A stretch of 64,000 nucleotides of DNA, taken from positions 17,200,019 to 17,264,018 of the forward strand of contig OY987270.1 of the NCBI GenBank assembly GCA_963920665.1, written 5' to 3'. Below, in pieces: positions 12,052 to 21,439 of the stretch. The position numbers were made by a program, and so were the translations under genes. This DNA is from Straminergon stramineum. Taxonomy: Eukaryota; Streptophyta; Bryopsida; Hypnales; Calliergonaceae. Each line of letters starts with the position of its first letter. Position 1 is the stretch's first letter. The notes under the pieces were generated by a model. That model worked only from the letters and a program-made list of their open reading frames with translations. It had not been told where the DNA came from and searched no databases.

Positions 12052-13740
12052 CTACTCAAAAACCTCGTTTAGGTTCCGACTCCTCTCGATCTCCTGAGGT
12101 CGAGGAACCAGATTGCCTTCTGTGGACGCGGGCGGTGAGTCCAAGTCGATGGTGGTCCCAGGCGTGCCGGCCTGGGTCGTTCTCTTGGACTTGGGGGTCG
12201 TATCCTTCCCCTCGCCTGCCGTCACTTTCGGGAATGAATCCGGGAGAGAGATATCCGAGAGTTGGATACCGCGAGAGCAGGTTACTCTCGACAATATCCG
12301 GGTACTCTCCTCCATCCGGTCCGCTGCCTTCCATGCCTCCTGCATTGCCGCTTCTACCTACTCGGCAAAGTCGTTGAGGATCCGCACCATCCGGGAACCG
12401 GATAGCTTCTTCTCCTCGTGCACCCACTCGTCAAACAACTTGGCTTTGGTGAGGGCCGTTCCGGTCTCTCCGAACGTGGCCTTCACTTGCTCCATCATCT
12501 GCCGAGCATCCTCTGCAATAAATTTGGTGGCTGTGAAGTTCTCCTGGTGCACCAAGATCTCCATCTTCATCCGATCCACCTCCTCTTGTAACCGGCGGAT
12601 CTCTGCTTCCTGCTTCCGGGACTCAACCGGATCAGAAATACAGGCCGACACCTTTTCCGGTAGCTCCCGGTCGGGTGCTGCTCCCACCATCCTCCCGATT
12701 GCTATCAGCATCTTCCTTTTCATCTCCCAATCTGCTCGTATGTCGCATAAGGTTTTTACGAGTGATCTGAATGGATCTTCGGGATCCGATTCTTCAGACA
12801 CTGTCTTCTCGACCTCTGGCTTCTCCTCTAGGGCCGGGGTGTCGCGAGCGGGCGACGTCCCCCGCTTGTTGGGAGAGGTCGTTTTCTGCCATTTGATGAC
12901 CGGCATTGGCGTCTCCTCTTCCTCTGACTCACTGTTCTCCTCGGGATCGGAACCGGATTCCATCTCCTCATCCGTTTCCGATTCTCCATATTTCAGGAGA
13001 GTTTCCTGAGCCTTCCACCTCTTCTCCTCTGGTGCGCTCAAGAGCTAGTGAGAATGATAGAGGTGCATGAGATAGGGGCACACCGGAGTGACCCTACTCT
13101 TCCCCACTCTTCCTACGAGTTGGGTGACCAACTCGGAAATGATCCGAGCCTAGTCCACTTTCCGGTCTCCTCTCAGAGAGCCGAAAATTGTGTTGGCGAG
13201 GGAGATAGTTACCCTCGTCAGTTTTTCCGGATGAAGGACCGGAACTAAGAACTTCAGCAGCCGGTGCTGTTGCTCATCGATGCAGTTGTCCACCGCATAT
13301 CCGTCTTTCGGGTTGACCACTCCCCCGAACTTCCCACGGCAAAACTCATCCTTCCGGCTTGCCATTCCTAGCCCTCCTACGCGGAAACTATAGGCGGTTC
13401 TCCACATGTCTTCCATCCATAGATGTGGAACGGCTCGCGGAGTGTTGTCAAACTCATTGGACAGCTTGCCCAAGAGTTCTTTGACTATGGTCTCTTCTTT
13501 GAAGCCCTAGGGTTTATCTACAAACCCTAGGCAACCCATGGAATTCAAGTCTTCCATGAGTTGGGACTTGGTTGGTTCGGTGGAGGGAACAACCGGAACT
13601 ACCTTTCGGAGCTTTACCTCTGCTGGGGGTACACTGGAACTGGCCTGTCCGCCTCTAGTCCTCCTAAGCTGAGGCATGGACACGGATTGGTGTGCTTGGG
13701 ACCCTTTCCGATACTCCCTCGCTATCTCTCCTAGCCGCAT
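12052..13740 (-). pseudogene. Gag-like protein of family G, copy 1; one frame broken only by TAG codons
   Basis: A single minus-strand frame of 562 codons runs from the ATG at 13,740 to the TAG at 12,054-12,052. It is interrupted by exactly four codons, all TAG, at 13,509, 13,152, 13,047 and 12,360 (first base). The order is a basic N-terminus, then a conserved block (WMEDMW, GLGMASRKDEF, FLVPVLHPEK, ANTIFGSL), then an Asp/Glu-rich linker, a predicted coiled coil (about 12,650-12,450) and GSRMVRILNDF. The plus-strand frame at 39.5-41.5 kb has matching blocks in the same order. Aligned to it, the first two TAGs replace Trp and the third Glu. The P-x-L/Y-x-P-E-K block followed by a helical region is loosely reminiscent of plant retroelement gag-type proteins. 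The function is not established. Confidence 0.65.
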
Positions 13741-13938
13741 GCCTCGTTCTCGCTTTCGCTCCCCGATCTCAACCGGTAATTAAAGTTCGAACGCTCAAGG
13801 ACCACATGTCTCGCAATGGACACTAGCAGAAAAGACTGTCACGGGAAACTAATCAATAGGCACAGAGGCAAACACAGAGTACAGATAGCACTGGGCAAAC
13901 GAGAATGAGAAAGAGTTTGATCTAGGTAGCTCCAGTTC

Positions 13939-13945
13939 TTTTATA
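13939..13945 (-). promoter_or_regulatory. TATA box upstream of gag-like frame
   Basis: The minus strand reads ctataaaag, about 200 bp before the first ATG of the family G frame at 13,740. It is a plausible core promoter for the element. Confidence 0.5.
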
Positions 13946-14199
13946 GCCGTTGGACTCCCTGCCACCTCATCCTGACTCATTCCAGATCCGGTCCATCTAA
14001 GGTATCTGGTCCATCCCTATCCGATCAGACATCCGCTCCTATCCGCTCACTCCCTGGAACCTGGATTGAGTAGATCTTTCCACTATCTCATTTTCCGCTT
14101 CTTATTCAAATCTAGATGGTTCCTTAGCTAATTCCGGATACCTATATGTATTTTCCAGTTAGCTTGACTTGGTAAACCAAAAAAATCTAAAATTGCACG

Positions 14200-15740
14200 T
14201 TGTGACACAAGTAGCGGTCAAACTTAATCCATTCATAACTTTGGCTACGAAGGTTAGATAGGGTCGAGTTTTATATTTTTGGAAATGGCAAAAGATGAAC
14301 TAGAGTTTCTATAGGTTAGTTCTTCCCTGACTTAGGTTCTATCCAAAACATACAGCAGGCCATCCATTTGGTCGACCAAAATACTAGAAGTAGATTAAGG
14401 GAATCTTGCAAATTTGGGATCATTTAGGCACTTAGTAAAAAGATTCATTGCTTGGAAGGCACAATGGACCACACTTAGACACCCAAAAGGAAGATTTACT
14501 TCGCCAAAACCCAAAACTTGGTTGTATTTGCGATTTACTAAGGGTGGATAAATTGGTGCTCACAAGAAGTCAACACTTAATTAAAACCATAGATCTTGTG
14601 AAGATTAGGGTTAGAAGTTCCCCTTTTGGGGACAAGGTCCCCAGCTCGTGAGTAGTCGAAAGCTTGGTTGTCAATACCCTAGTGTAGGTAGAAATCCCAA
14701 GGCAATCTACAGGTTGTCAATGCCCTAAGTAGGTAAAAATCTTGTAAGAAATCTAAGGTTTTAGGGTTCCCATCCATGAAAACGAAGTTCCCAACTTGTA
14801 ATTTTGAGGGGAGCAAGGGTGCCGTCCTCCTATAAAAAGGGATGCCCTTCTCCTCTCAAAAAACCCTCTATTTTGTACATGGGTCCGTTGGATCCACTTT
14901 GTTGGAACTTTTGGCTTTTTGCCAAAAACCTTGGCAAGGTTTGTCTTCTTGTTACTCTTTTTGCTAGTCTTTTTAATCTTTTTGCTTCCTTTGTTAGTTT
15001 TGTTACTCTTTTGTTCCCTTTTGTGAGTTTTGTTATAAGTTGTAGAGGTCTTGGGGTTCCTTTTGCATCTTGTGTCTCTTGGTTTTGTTGTTTCTAAATC
15101 TTAGATTCCTTTGTGGTTGTTTTGTCTTGAGTTAGCTCAAGTCTTGATTTCTTATTTCTACTAATCTTGGAGAGGGCTTTGTGCCTCCTTCTGTTGGAGT
15201 CTTGTCACATTTTGAGGGGTCTTTGAGGGTCCATTAGTTTAATGTACTAACCCAAGAGCCAACCCAACATCATACCTTGGTCATGCCGCTTTGGGGGGCC
15301 TCTAGCTTGCTTTGAGTGCTTACTAACTTGCTACACAAACCCTTGCCACGAGGTGGTGAGAGTATCCTAGGTCCCCACAGAGTGTTAATGTTGTCTTACC
15401 TTATCCTTGTCATTAAAGATCCCATCGGGATGGCAAAGCTTTAGACCCCCTAGGTCCTTAGAGTCTTCAATTGTGTGTTAAAGGTCTCATCAAATGGTGG
15501 AGCCTTGAACTCGTAGGCCTCCAAGTCTTAGATTTGGTGTTAAACCCAAATCGACGATAGAGCTTTGACCCTACCTTGTATTCACCTCCAAAGTTTAGTT
15601 CCCAAAACATTTTAGGAACAAGTCAAAGTTTAGTGTCCCAAAGTCGGTTTTAAATCCTAGTAGTCACATCCTAGGTGTCTTCTCCAAGTCTTAAGTTCCT
15701 TTTCTTAGTCATTTGCTTCCCCAAGCTTCCAAGATCTATT
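14200..15740 (+). repeat. LTR-like repeat family R1, best-preserved plus copy
   Basis: It contains the upstream 'ttgtcaat.ccctaa' motifs (14,670-14,730), a TATAAAA at 14,831, a leader 'gggatgcccttctcctctc', 'ggatccactttgttggaa', a long T-rich stretch and a series of 'gagtctta..gtgttaa' segments to about 15,640. Its reverse complement matches 5,720-4,430. It has no protein domains. The open frame 14,804-15,097 is a T-rich translation of the leader and should not be called a gene. Confidence 0.6.
14831..14837 (+). promoter_or_regulatory. TATA box of R1 copy
   Basis: TATAAAA is followed by aagggatgccc, the same context as the minus-strand copy at 5,039-5,033. Confidence 0.6.
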
Positions 15741-15837
15741 CATTTTACAAGGGAAAAAAGGGGACCAACAGTACCAGCAATTAGGCCCACGCCTAGTTGT
15801 CGTGGACTAGAGTCCAAATAGTACTTGGGGAGACCTA

Positions 15838-16127
15838 AGCAATCGGGCTGGAGACCCAAACAATACCCGAGAAACCTAGTGCCAGAGCAGAGCCTAGGCA
15901 ATATTGGGAGGCCCAGCACTAGAGCAGAGCCTAGGCGGTACTAGGAGGACCAGCACTAGAGCGAAGCCCAGGTAGTACCGGGAGACCCACACCAGAGCAG
16001 AGTCCAACATTGGAGGGGGGAAGTCCAACCCATAGGAAGTCTAACATACGAGAGAGTCCAATATAGGAGAAAGTCTAGCACAGGGGAGAGTCCAACATAA
16101 AGAAGAGTCTAACACACGGAGTCTAGC
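15838..16127. repeat. Two adjacent minisatellites (about 40 bp, then about 17 bp units)
   Basis: From 15,838 to about 16,001 there are roughly four units containing 'cagagcctaggc.gtac...gga'. From 16,002 to 16,127 there are about seven units beginning 'gtccaaca' or 'gtctaaca' and ending in a purine run, most of them 17 bp long. There is no coding potential. Confidence 0.7.
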
Positions 16128-16199
16128 TTAATTGGGGTCCGGGAAAAACAAAGGAAAAAATTAACATAAATAAAGGTTAGCAAATAGAGTAGAATAGTC

Positions 16200-17040
16200 C
16201 CAAATGACCTCATCCACCCTTTCTCTCTATGGAGCCGCCTCCACCATCACCACAATACAAGTGAAGTACGAGGAAAAAAGAGAAGAACTAATAGGAAGTT
16301 AGGGAAAGGTCTCCCACCATTAGGAGTAGTTAGAGGAACATGGGTATTGATTTGAAGCTAGTGGTAGTGATCATTAATCATAGGATAGTGGAGGTATGAG
16401 GCTAGTGGTTATTAATCACCCGATTGAGGCTTAGAAGTAGGTAGTCGGTCAACCACCTCACTCCACGTGGAACGAGGAGAGAAAGAAAAGGAAGGAGTAG
16501 GAAGGAAAAGATGGTGAGTTAGGCTCACCAAGTGGATCTACATCCAACCTACGAACTTCATCCCAACATTCATCCAAACCTACAAAGGTGACATGGTGGC
16601 GAGAGGCATGTTGAAGGGGAGTCTTGGGCACCTACATGAGGAACCCCAAGCCAAGTTATGACAATAACGCTCCTCTGCTCATTTAGCTCGCTCATTTTCA
16701 CAACCATAGAATAGGGCCGAGGCCTAGGAGTGGGTATCAACCGTAGAGCTAGGAGTTAGGTCAGATTTAGTACTAGAATCATAGAGTAGACATTGAGGGG
16801 GTTCCATGGGTATAAAATAAACCCAAAACAACTCATAATGAGAAAGTTATGGGTGGATGAAATTTGGGATTCAACATGAATGAAGTAGGGTGAAATTCAT
16901 CCATCCACACCCAAACTTGGAACTTGTGTACTTGTTCATAGGTTAGGGTTAGTATTGAAAAATCAGGGTCATCCAAGTTGAGTAGAGGGTCTGAAAGGAT
17001 GGATGAAGTTTAGACAGCCCCTTCAAAGGTTAAACTTCAT
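16200..17040 (+). repeat. Direct repeat D, first copy (ends in R1 module A)
   Basis: It matches 18,120-18,990 in direct orientation. Shared blocks include 'catgggtattgatt', 'gtggtagt.atcattaatca', 'aaggaaaagatggtgagtta', 'gttgaaggggagtcttggg' and the module A sequence with 'aggatggatgaagttta'. At about 17,040 it passes abruptly into module B ('gtccactttgttggaattt'), a junction not seen in the other copy. Confidence 0.65.
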
Positions 17041-17720
17041 CTCGTCCACTTTGTTGGAATTTTTGGCGTTTTGCCAAAAATCTTGGTGGTGTTTGTCTTT
17101 TTATTGCTCTCTTTTGCTAGTCTTTTGTTCTCTTTGGTCTCTTTGGGTAGTCTTTTGTTCTTTTTTAGTTAGCTTAGTTACAAGTTGTAGAGGTCTTGGG
17201 GTTCCTTTTGCCCTTGTTTTGTTGCTATTAAGCCTTAGGTTCTTTTGTGGTTGTATTGTCTTAAGTAGCTCTAGTCTTGAGCTACTAGTTTGCTAACCAT
17301 AGGGAGAGGGGCTTTGTGCCTTCTTCTGCAGTGTCTTATCACGTGGTGAGAGTGTCCTAAATCCCATAGAATGTCACATTTGCCTTACCTTGCTCTTATC
17401 CTTGTGGGTCCTGCCAGGGTGACAAAGCTTTGGACCCCTTAGTCCTTAGAGTTTTAGATTGTGTGTTAAAAGCCTCACCAAATGGGGGAGCCTTGAACTC
17501 GTAGGTCCTCTAAGTCTTAGATTTGGTGCTCAATCCAAATCAACTATGAAGCCTTGACCCTAGTAGGTATTCACCTCGAAAGTCTTTAGTCTAGTTCCCA
17601 AAATGTTGGGGAACAAGTCAAAGTTTAGTGCCCAAAACTTGGTCCTAGGTCCTAGCTATTGAACATGGGGTGGGTTATCCAAGTCCTACCCCCATTCTTA
17701 TTAGGTCTTTTTAGTAACAC
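17041..17720 (+). repeat. R1 module B, partial copy without its promoter
   Basis: The sequence from 'gtccactttgttggaatttt' to 'tagtgcccaaaacttgg' matches the downstream half of the 14.8-15.7 kb copy. The TATA and leader are absent because the copy is fused to module A at its left end. The hydrophobic frame 17,003-17,296 is a by-product of the T-rich strand. Confidence 0.6.
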
Positions 17721-18119
17721 TAAGAAACCACGCTCCAAAGGTAGTTTTTACAAGGAGACGGGGAGACCAGCCCTACTCTAGCAACTAGCACTAGGTCCCC
17801 TTTTTTTGCAACCCATATCAAGGCTAGCATCAACAGCGTCGTGCACTGTCGCCTAGGACTAGGGCCAATACTAGCAATGCCAATACCGATGTCCGGTCAT
17901 GAGGTCTAGAGTTTGGAATTCTTGGCTCTAGAGGTCCAAAGTTTGGAGGTCCAACTTTGTTGCTTTGGTAAGTCCAACAATTGCACATGGTCCAAGGAAG
18001 AAAAGAGAGGGAGGGAGGAAGTAGAATAGAGAGAAACGAGAGAAATAGAAGATAGGAAGAGGGTAGAATAGGAAGAGCGTAGAAGGGAGGGAGTAGGGTA
18101 GAATAGGATTAAAGCAAGG
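17721..18119. repeat. Linker with purine-rich array
   Basis: No gene is seen. Positions 17,995-18,115 are an A/G-rich array of 'gtagaataggaaga'-type units. It is the reverse complement of the 27-bp polypyrimidine minisatellite of the minus-strand R1 copy. Confidence 0.5.
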
Positions 18120-19340
18120 CAACCTCACAACCTCATCCTCTCCAATAACGCCATAACAAAACAAGTGAGAGAGGAAGAGGGAGAAAATAGATTAATAGTG
18201 CATTAGAGGAGGTCTTCCACCTTTAGGAGTAGGAAGAAAGACATGGGTATTGATTAGAGGTTAGTGGTAGTAGTCATTAATCATAGGCTAGTGGGGTTAG
18301 GGTGCAGAAGTAGGCTAGTGGTCACTAATCAACCGGTTGAGGTTTAGAAGTAGGTGGCTAGATAACCACCTCCCTCCATGTGGGACAAGGGTGGAAGGAA
18401 GGTAGGCAAGGAGGAGAAAAGAAAGGAAGGAAGGAGTAGGAAGGAAAAGATGGTGAGTTACGCTCACCAAGTGTACTCACATCCAACCTACAAGAGTCAT
18501 CCAATATTCATTCCACCTTACGAAGGTGACATGGCGGCAAGGGACGTGTTGAAGGGGAGTCTTGGGTACCTAGATGAGGGACCATGAGCCGAGGTATGAC
18601 TCCAATGCTCTCCTCCATTTAGCTAGTTCATTTCCACAACCATAGAATAAAGACGAGGCCTAGGAGTAGGTGGCACCCTTAGAGCCAGGGATCAGGTCAA
18701 ATTTAGCATTAGAATCATAGAGTAGACATTGAGGGGGTTCTGTAAGTATAAGATACACTCCAACCGACTCATACCACGGAAGTTATGAGCAAATGAAGCT
18801 TGGAGGTCCAACATGGATGAAGTAGGGTAAAAGCCCTCCATCCACACCCAAACTTGGAACTTGCACACTAGATTATAGGTTAGGGTTAGGGTCTAAAAAT
18901 CAGCATCAACCAAATTGGAGACAGGGTCCTAAAGGATGGATGAAGTTTAGGTAGCCCCTTCGAGGGCTAAACTTCATTCGGCTATAATTCTTTGTTGGAA
19001 CATCCGATTTCCAAGAAACTTGGGTTTTTAGAAATGGCATGACCTGATCTTCAAGCTAGTAGTAATAGACTTAAGCAACTTTTAGTTTAATAGGAAGTCA
19101 CAGTAGTCAAAGGATCAAGGCAATAGCTCTACATTAGGGTAGTTTGGGGTTTACAGTGAACTATAGAACTTAGGAGGCTTAGAAAAGATCCATTTCTTGA
19201 AAGGCACAGTGGACTAATATTAGGCATCCATTAGAATAGAATTCACCCCTCAAAATACAAGAACCTAGTTGTACTCATATGTTTGCCAAGGGTGGGCAAA
19301 TATCCATTCACATCCTATCCATGGTCATCCTATCTGTAGT
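18120..19340 (+). repeat. Direct repeat D, second copy, continuing through full module A
   Basis: It matches 16,200-17,040 up to about 18,990 and then continues. The continuation matches the reverse complement of 3,960-3,590 ('ggaacatccgatttccaag', 'gccaagggtgggcaaatatcc'). Confidence 0.65.
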
Positions 19341-20350
19341 TGCCCTAAACCCGAGGTTCTCTATACCCACATGTGCCCTTTCAAAATGCCACATGGAAGC
19401 CACATGTTTGCTATATAGCATCCAAGTGGCCTAATAAGCAGGGTGAATGTTTTTTTAAAAGTCAAAGCTAAGTTTGACTCTATTACACAGACAAGAAGGT
19501 CTACTTGACGTGTTGGACGTCATATTTGTCATGTTGTTGAATTGTCCGCCCGAACAACCTTAATTGGGACCGAGATTTATTGTTCAATGACAACTTTTTT
19601 TCTTGTCTTAGACTCAACATGGCTTATTGTAATGTAAATTCTAGATGTCATATGCAAGTGAAACAAAGATGTTAATATAGTCTTCATTGTGCTATAGGTT
19701 TGGGATTATCGAATAAAGAAATGTGTTGAACTGATGGCATTGTCACAAAGCATACAACCTTCACATCTTCTAGTGAAATTCCATACTTCAAAATTCGATG
19801 AAGGTCACGGGTTCAGAAGATGGGGTAGTTTGTGCTTTGCACTATACCACGTCTAGATTAGTTCCATAGCAATTTTTAGTGGTTTCATTTTTTTATTCAA
19901 CCACATTGATTTGCAAGATTCATAGTTAGCTTTTGAGATTTTGCCTTCTTTGCAGCCTACAAAAATTCACTATGTCAAGAATGGTATAGTTTTGTGAGGT
20001 TTTCTATCTTTTTAGGCCACAATCAAGTAGGCTCCAAGTGTTTGTTTCACTTGTTTTTTGCATGACAAGTATGAAAATACTTAAAATTAGGGTCAAGAGA
20101 ATGATCATATCAAAGCAATTCCGTGAGATTTTACCTTCTCCATTAGAACTAAAGACCCCTTTCATCTTAAAATTTTTTGTTAAAGGCAACATGATGAAGT
20201 GGGTTCACAAATTTTGGAAGTTACCAAAAACTTCACTAAAATGCCAAGGAAACTGCCTGACCTTTTTGACTTCGATGTGACATGAGGTGTGAATTTCCTT
20301 GACATCACTTGCTGAAGTAAGTGCAATCTCTGTTTGATTCTCATACATTG
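19341..20350. other. No gene seen
   Basis: AT-rich sequence. Two antisense short frames at 20,004-20,280 have no recognisable domain. Confidence 0.4.
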
Positions 20351-20362
20351 CTAGTGACTGAA

Positions 20363-21112
20363 TTAAGGTTCTAGGATGATTTCATAAGAAATCAACTTTG
20401 GCAACTCATGAAGCGATTGCTCTGATTCGAACTGAGATTTCCATTGTTTTGTTGAAAAGACGTCCTTAATTTTCAAGTTTGGGCCGTCATTCCCTGGAAT
20501 CAGCTCAGAGTACGTCAAAGCAACTTCTCCAATCTCCAGTTGCATATTCAAGTTTGGGTGTGCTTCATTTTCGAGGGTGCAACTTTGTGGGTGGAATTCT
20601 TCAACGCGTCTGACAGCACTCTCACTCAGCGTCGGGTCTTTTTGCCACAAAATCCTTTAGGTGTGTTTTGTGGCGCAACATTTTGTTAACTTTTTACTTC
20701 TTGTTTGAGTTTTGGGTTTCTTAGTCGCTATATTCTAGAATCCCTACTGAGGTTTAGGGATCGCTATCTTCGGTTCTCTTTCGCATTCTTGAACTTTGTT
20801 GTTTCATTATTGTCTTTCTCAATTGCCAAAATTTTTGTTCATTTGCATTGTTGATGTTGGACGGCCCAAGCTATTGCTAGAATTCAGCATATCCTCGTCA
20901 CTATTGTCTTGAATCCCACTGGTGGCCATGTTGGGATAATGTGGGGTGAGTGAGGTAATGCTGGATTTCATAAATTGTTGTGAAGCTATGTGGGAGTGCC
21001 GTTCGTGTTTCCTCCGGCTTGGATCGTGTTGGCTGCAGGGTTTGTTCTTGTCACTGCTTGGTTTCCTACTGTCAGTGCAGTCGATGATGGAGGCTCGATT
21101 ATGCGGTTTCAA
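20363..21112 (-). other. Possible exons of an unidentified minus-strand gene
   Basis: Two open stretches (20,650-20,363 and 21,112-20,819, 95 and 97 codons) have less skewed composition than the flanking AT-rich DNA. The first has a mixed, gene-like residue content (for example LEIGEVALTYSELIPG). I find no partner, no clear splice pairing and no known motif, so I do not assign a function. They could equally be chance frames next to the truncated plus-strand exon at 21,149. Confidence 0.2.
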
Positions 21113-21148
21113 GTTATCACCTTTTTCTTTCTCTTAAATCCAGTACAG

Positions 21149-21439
21149 ATGTCGTCTATGAAGAGTGAGGATTTTACTGCAATCACGCGGGACAACATGT
21201 TGCCTGCACTTGGTCACCTCCCGGACGATTCTTGGAAGCGCGCTTTCATTGACGAGGAGGCAACGTTGGCTCTCCTTCCAAGCATTGCAGCGATTAGCAA
21301 AGAATGGCGGGATACTGTGTATGCCCTCACCAAATTTGCTGCCCTTCGCATAGCCCTGGCCAATTTCTTGCGATGCCGTCATGGATTCGTGACTTCTGGT
21401 TCTGAGCTACGCATTCTGAGATCCACATCAAGTTTCTAG
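21149..21439 (+). pseudogene. Truncated F-box-like exon cut by the segmental duplication
   Basis: After an acceptor-like 'aatccagtacag' an ATG at 21,149 opens a frame of 74 codons to about 21,370. It contains LPALGHLPDD, then LLPSIAAISKEWRDTVYA, which resembles the LPxD...V/I-x-K-x-W-R pattern of an F-box. At 21,371 the sequence passes into the duplicated block, where the frame reads 22 more codons antisense to the last V-ATPase d exon and stops at 21,437. Codons are GC-rich as in real genes here. I infer that a host exon was cut when the duplication landed. F-box membership is tentative. Confidence 0.4.

Larger units (their letters stand above)
10840..14160 (-). mobile_element. Gag-like element family G, copy 1 (minus)
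   Basis: The stretch is unusually rich in TCCGG/CCGGA strings compared with its neighbours, as is 39.2-42.5 kb. Both carry homologous coding frames (see 12,052-13,740) and similar-looking downstream sequence. On the minus strand a TATAAAA at 13,945-13,939 precedes the coding frame by about 200 bp. No reverse transcriptase, integrase or transposase domain was found in either copy, so the element class is uncertain. Boundaries are approximate. Confidence 0.5.

Noticed and set aside
11748..12377. 209-codon plus-strand frame
   Set aside because: It partly overlaps antisense of the gag-like frame, with Ser/Pro-rich low-complexity content and no support.
12113..13009. 298-codon plus-strand open frame
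   Set aside because: It is antisense to the gag-like frame of family G, which has a homologue at 39.5 kb in its own sense frame. The antisense protein has no partner.
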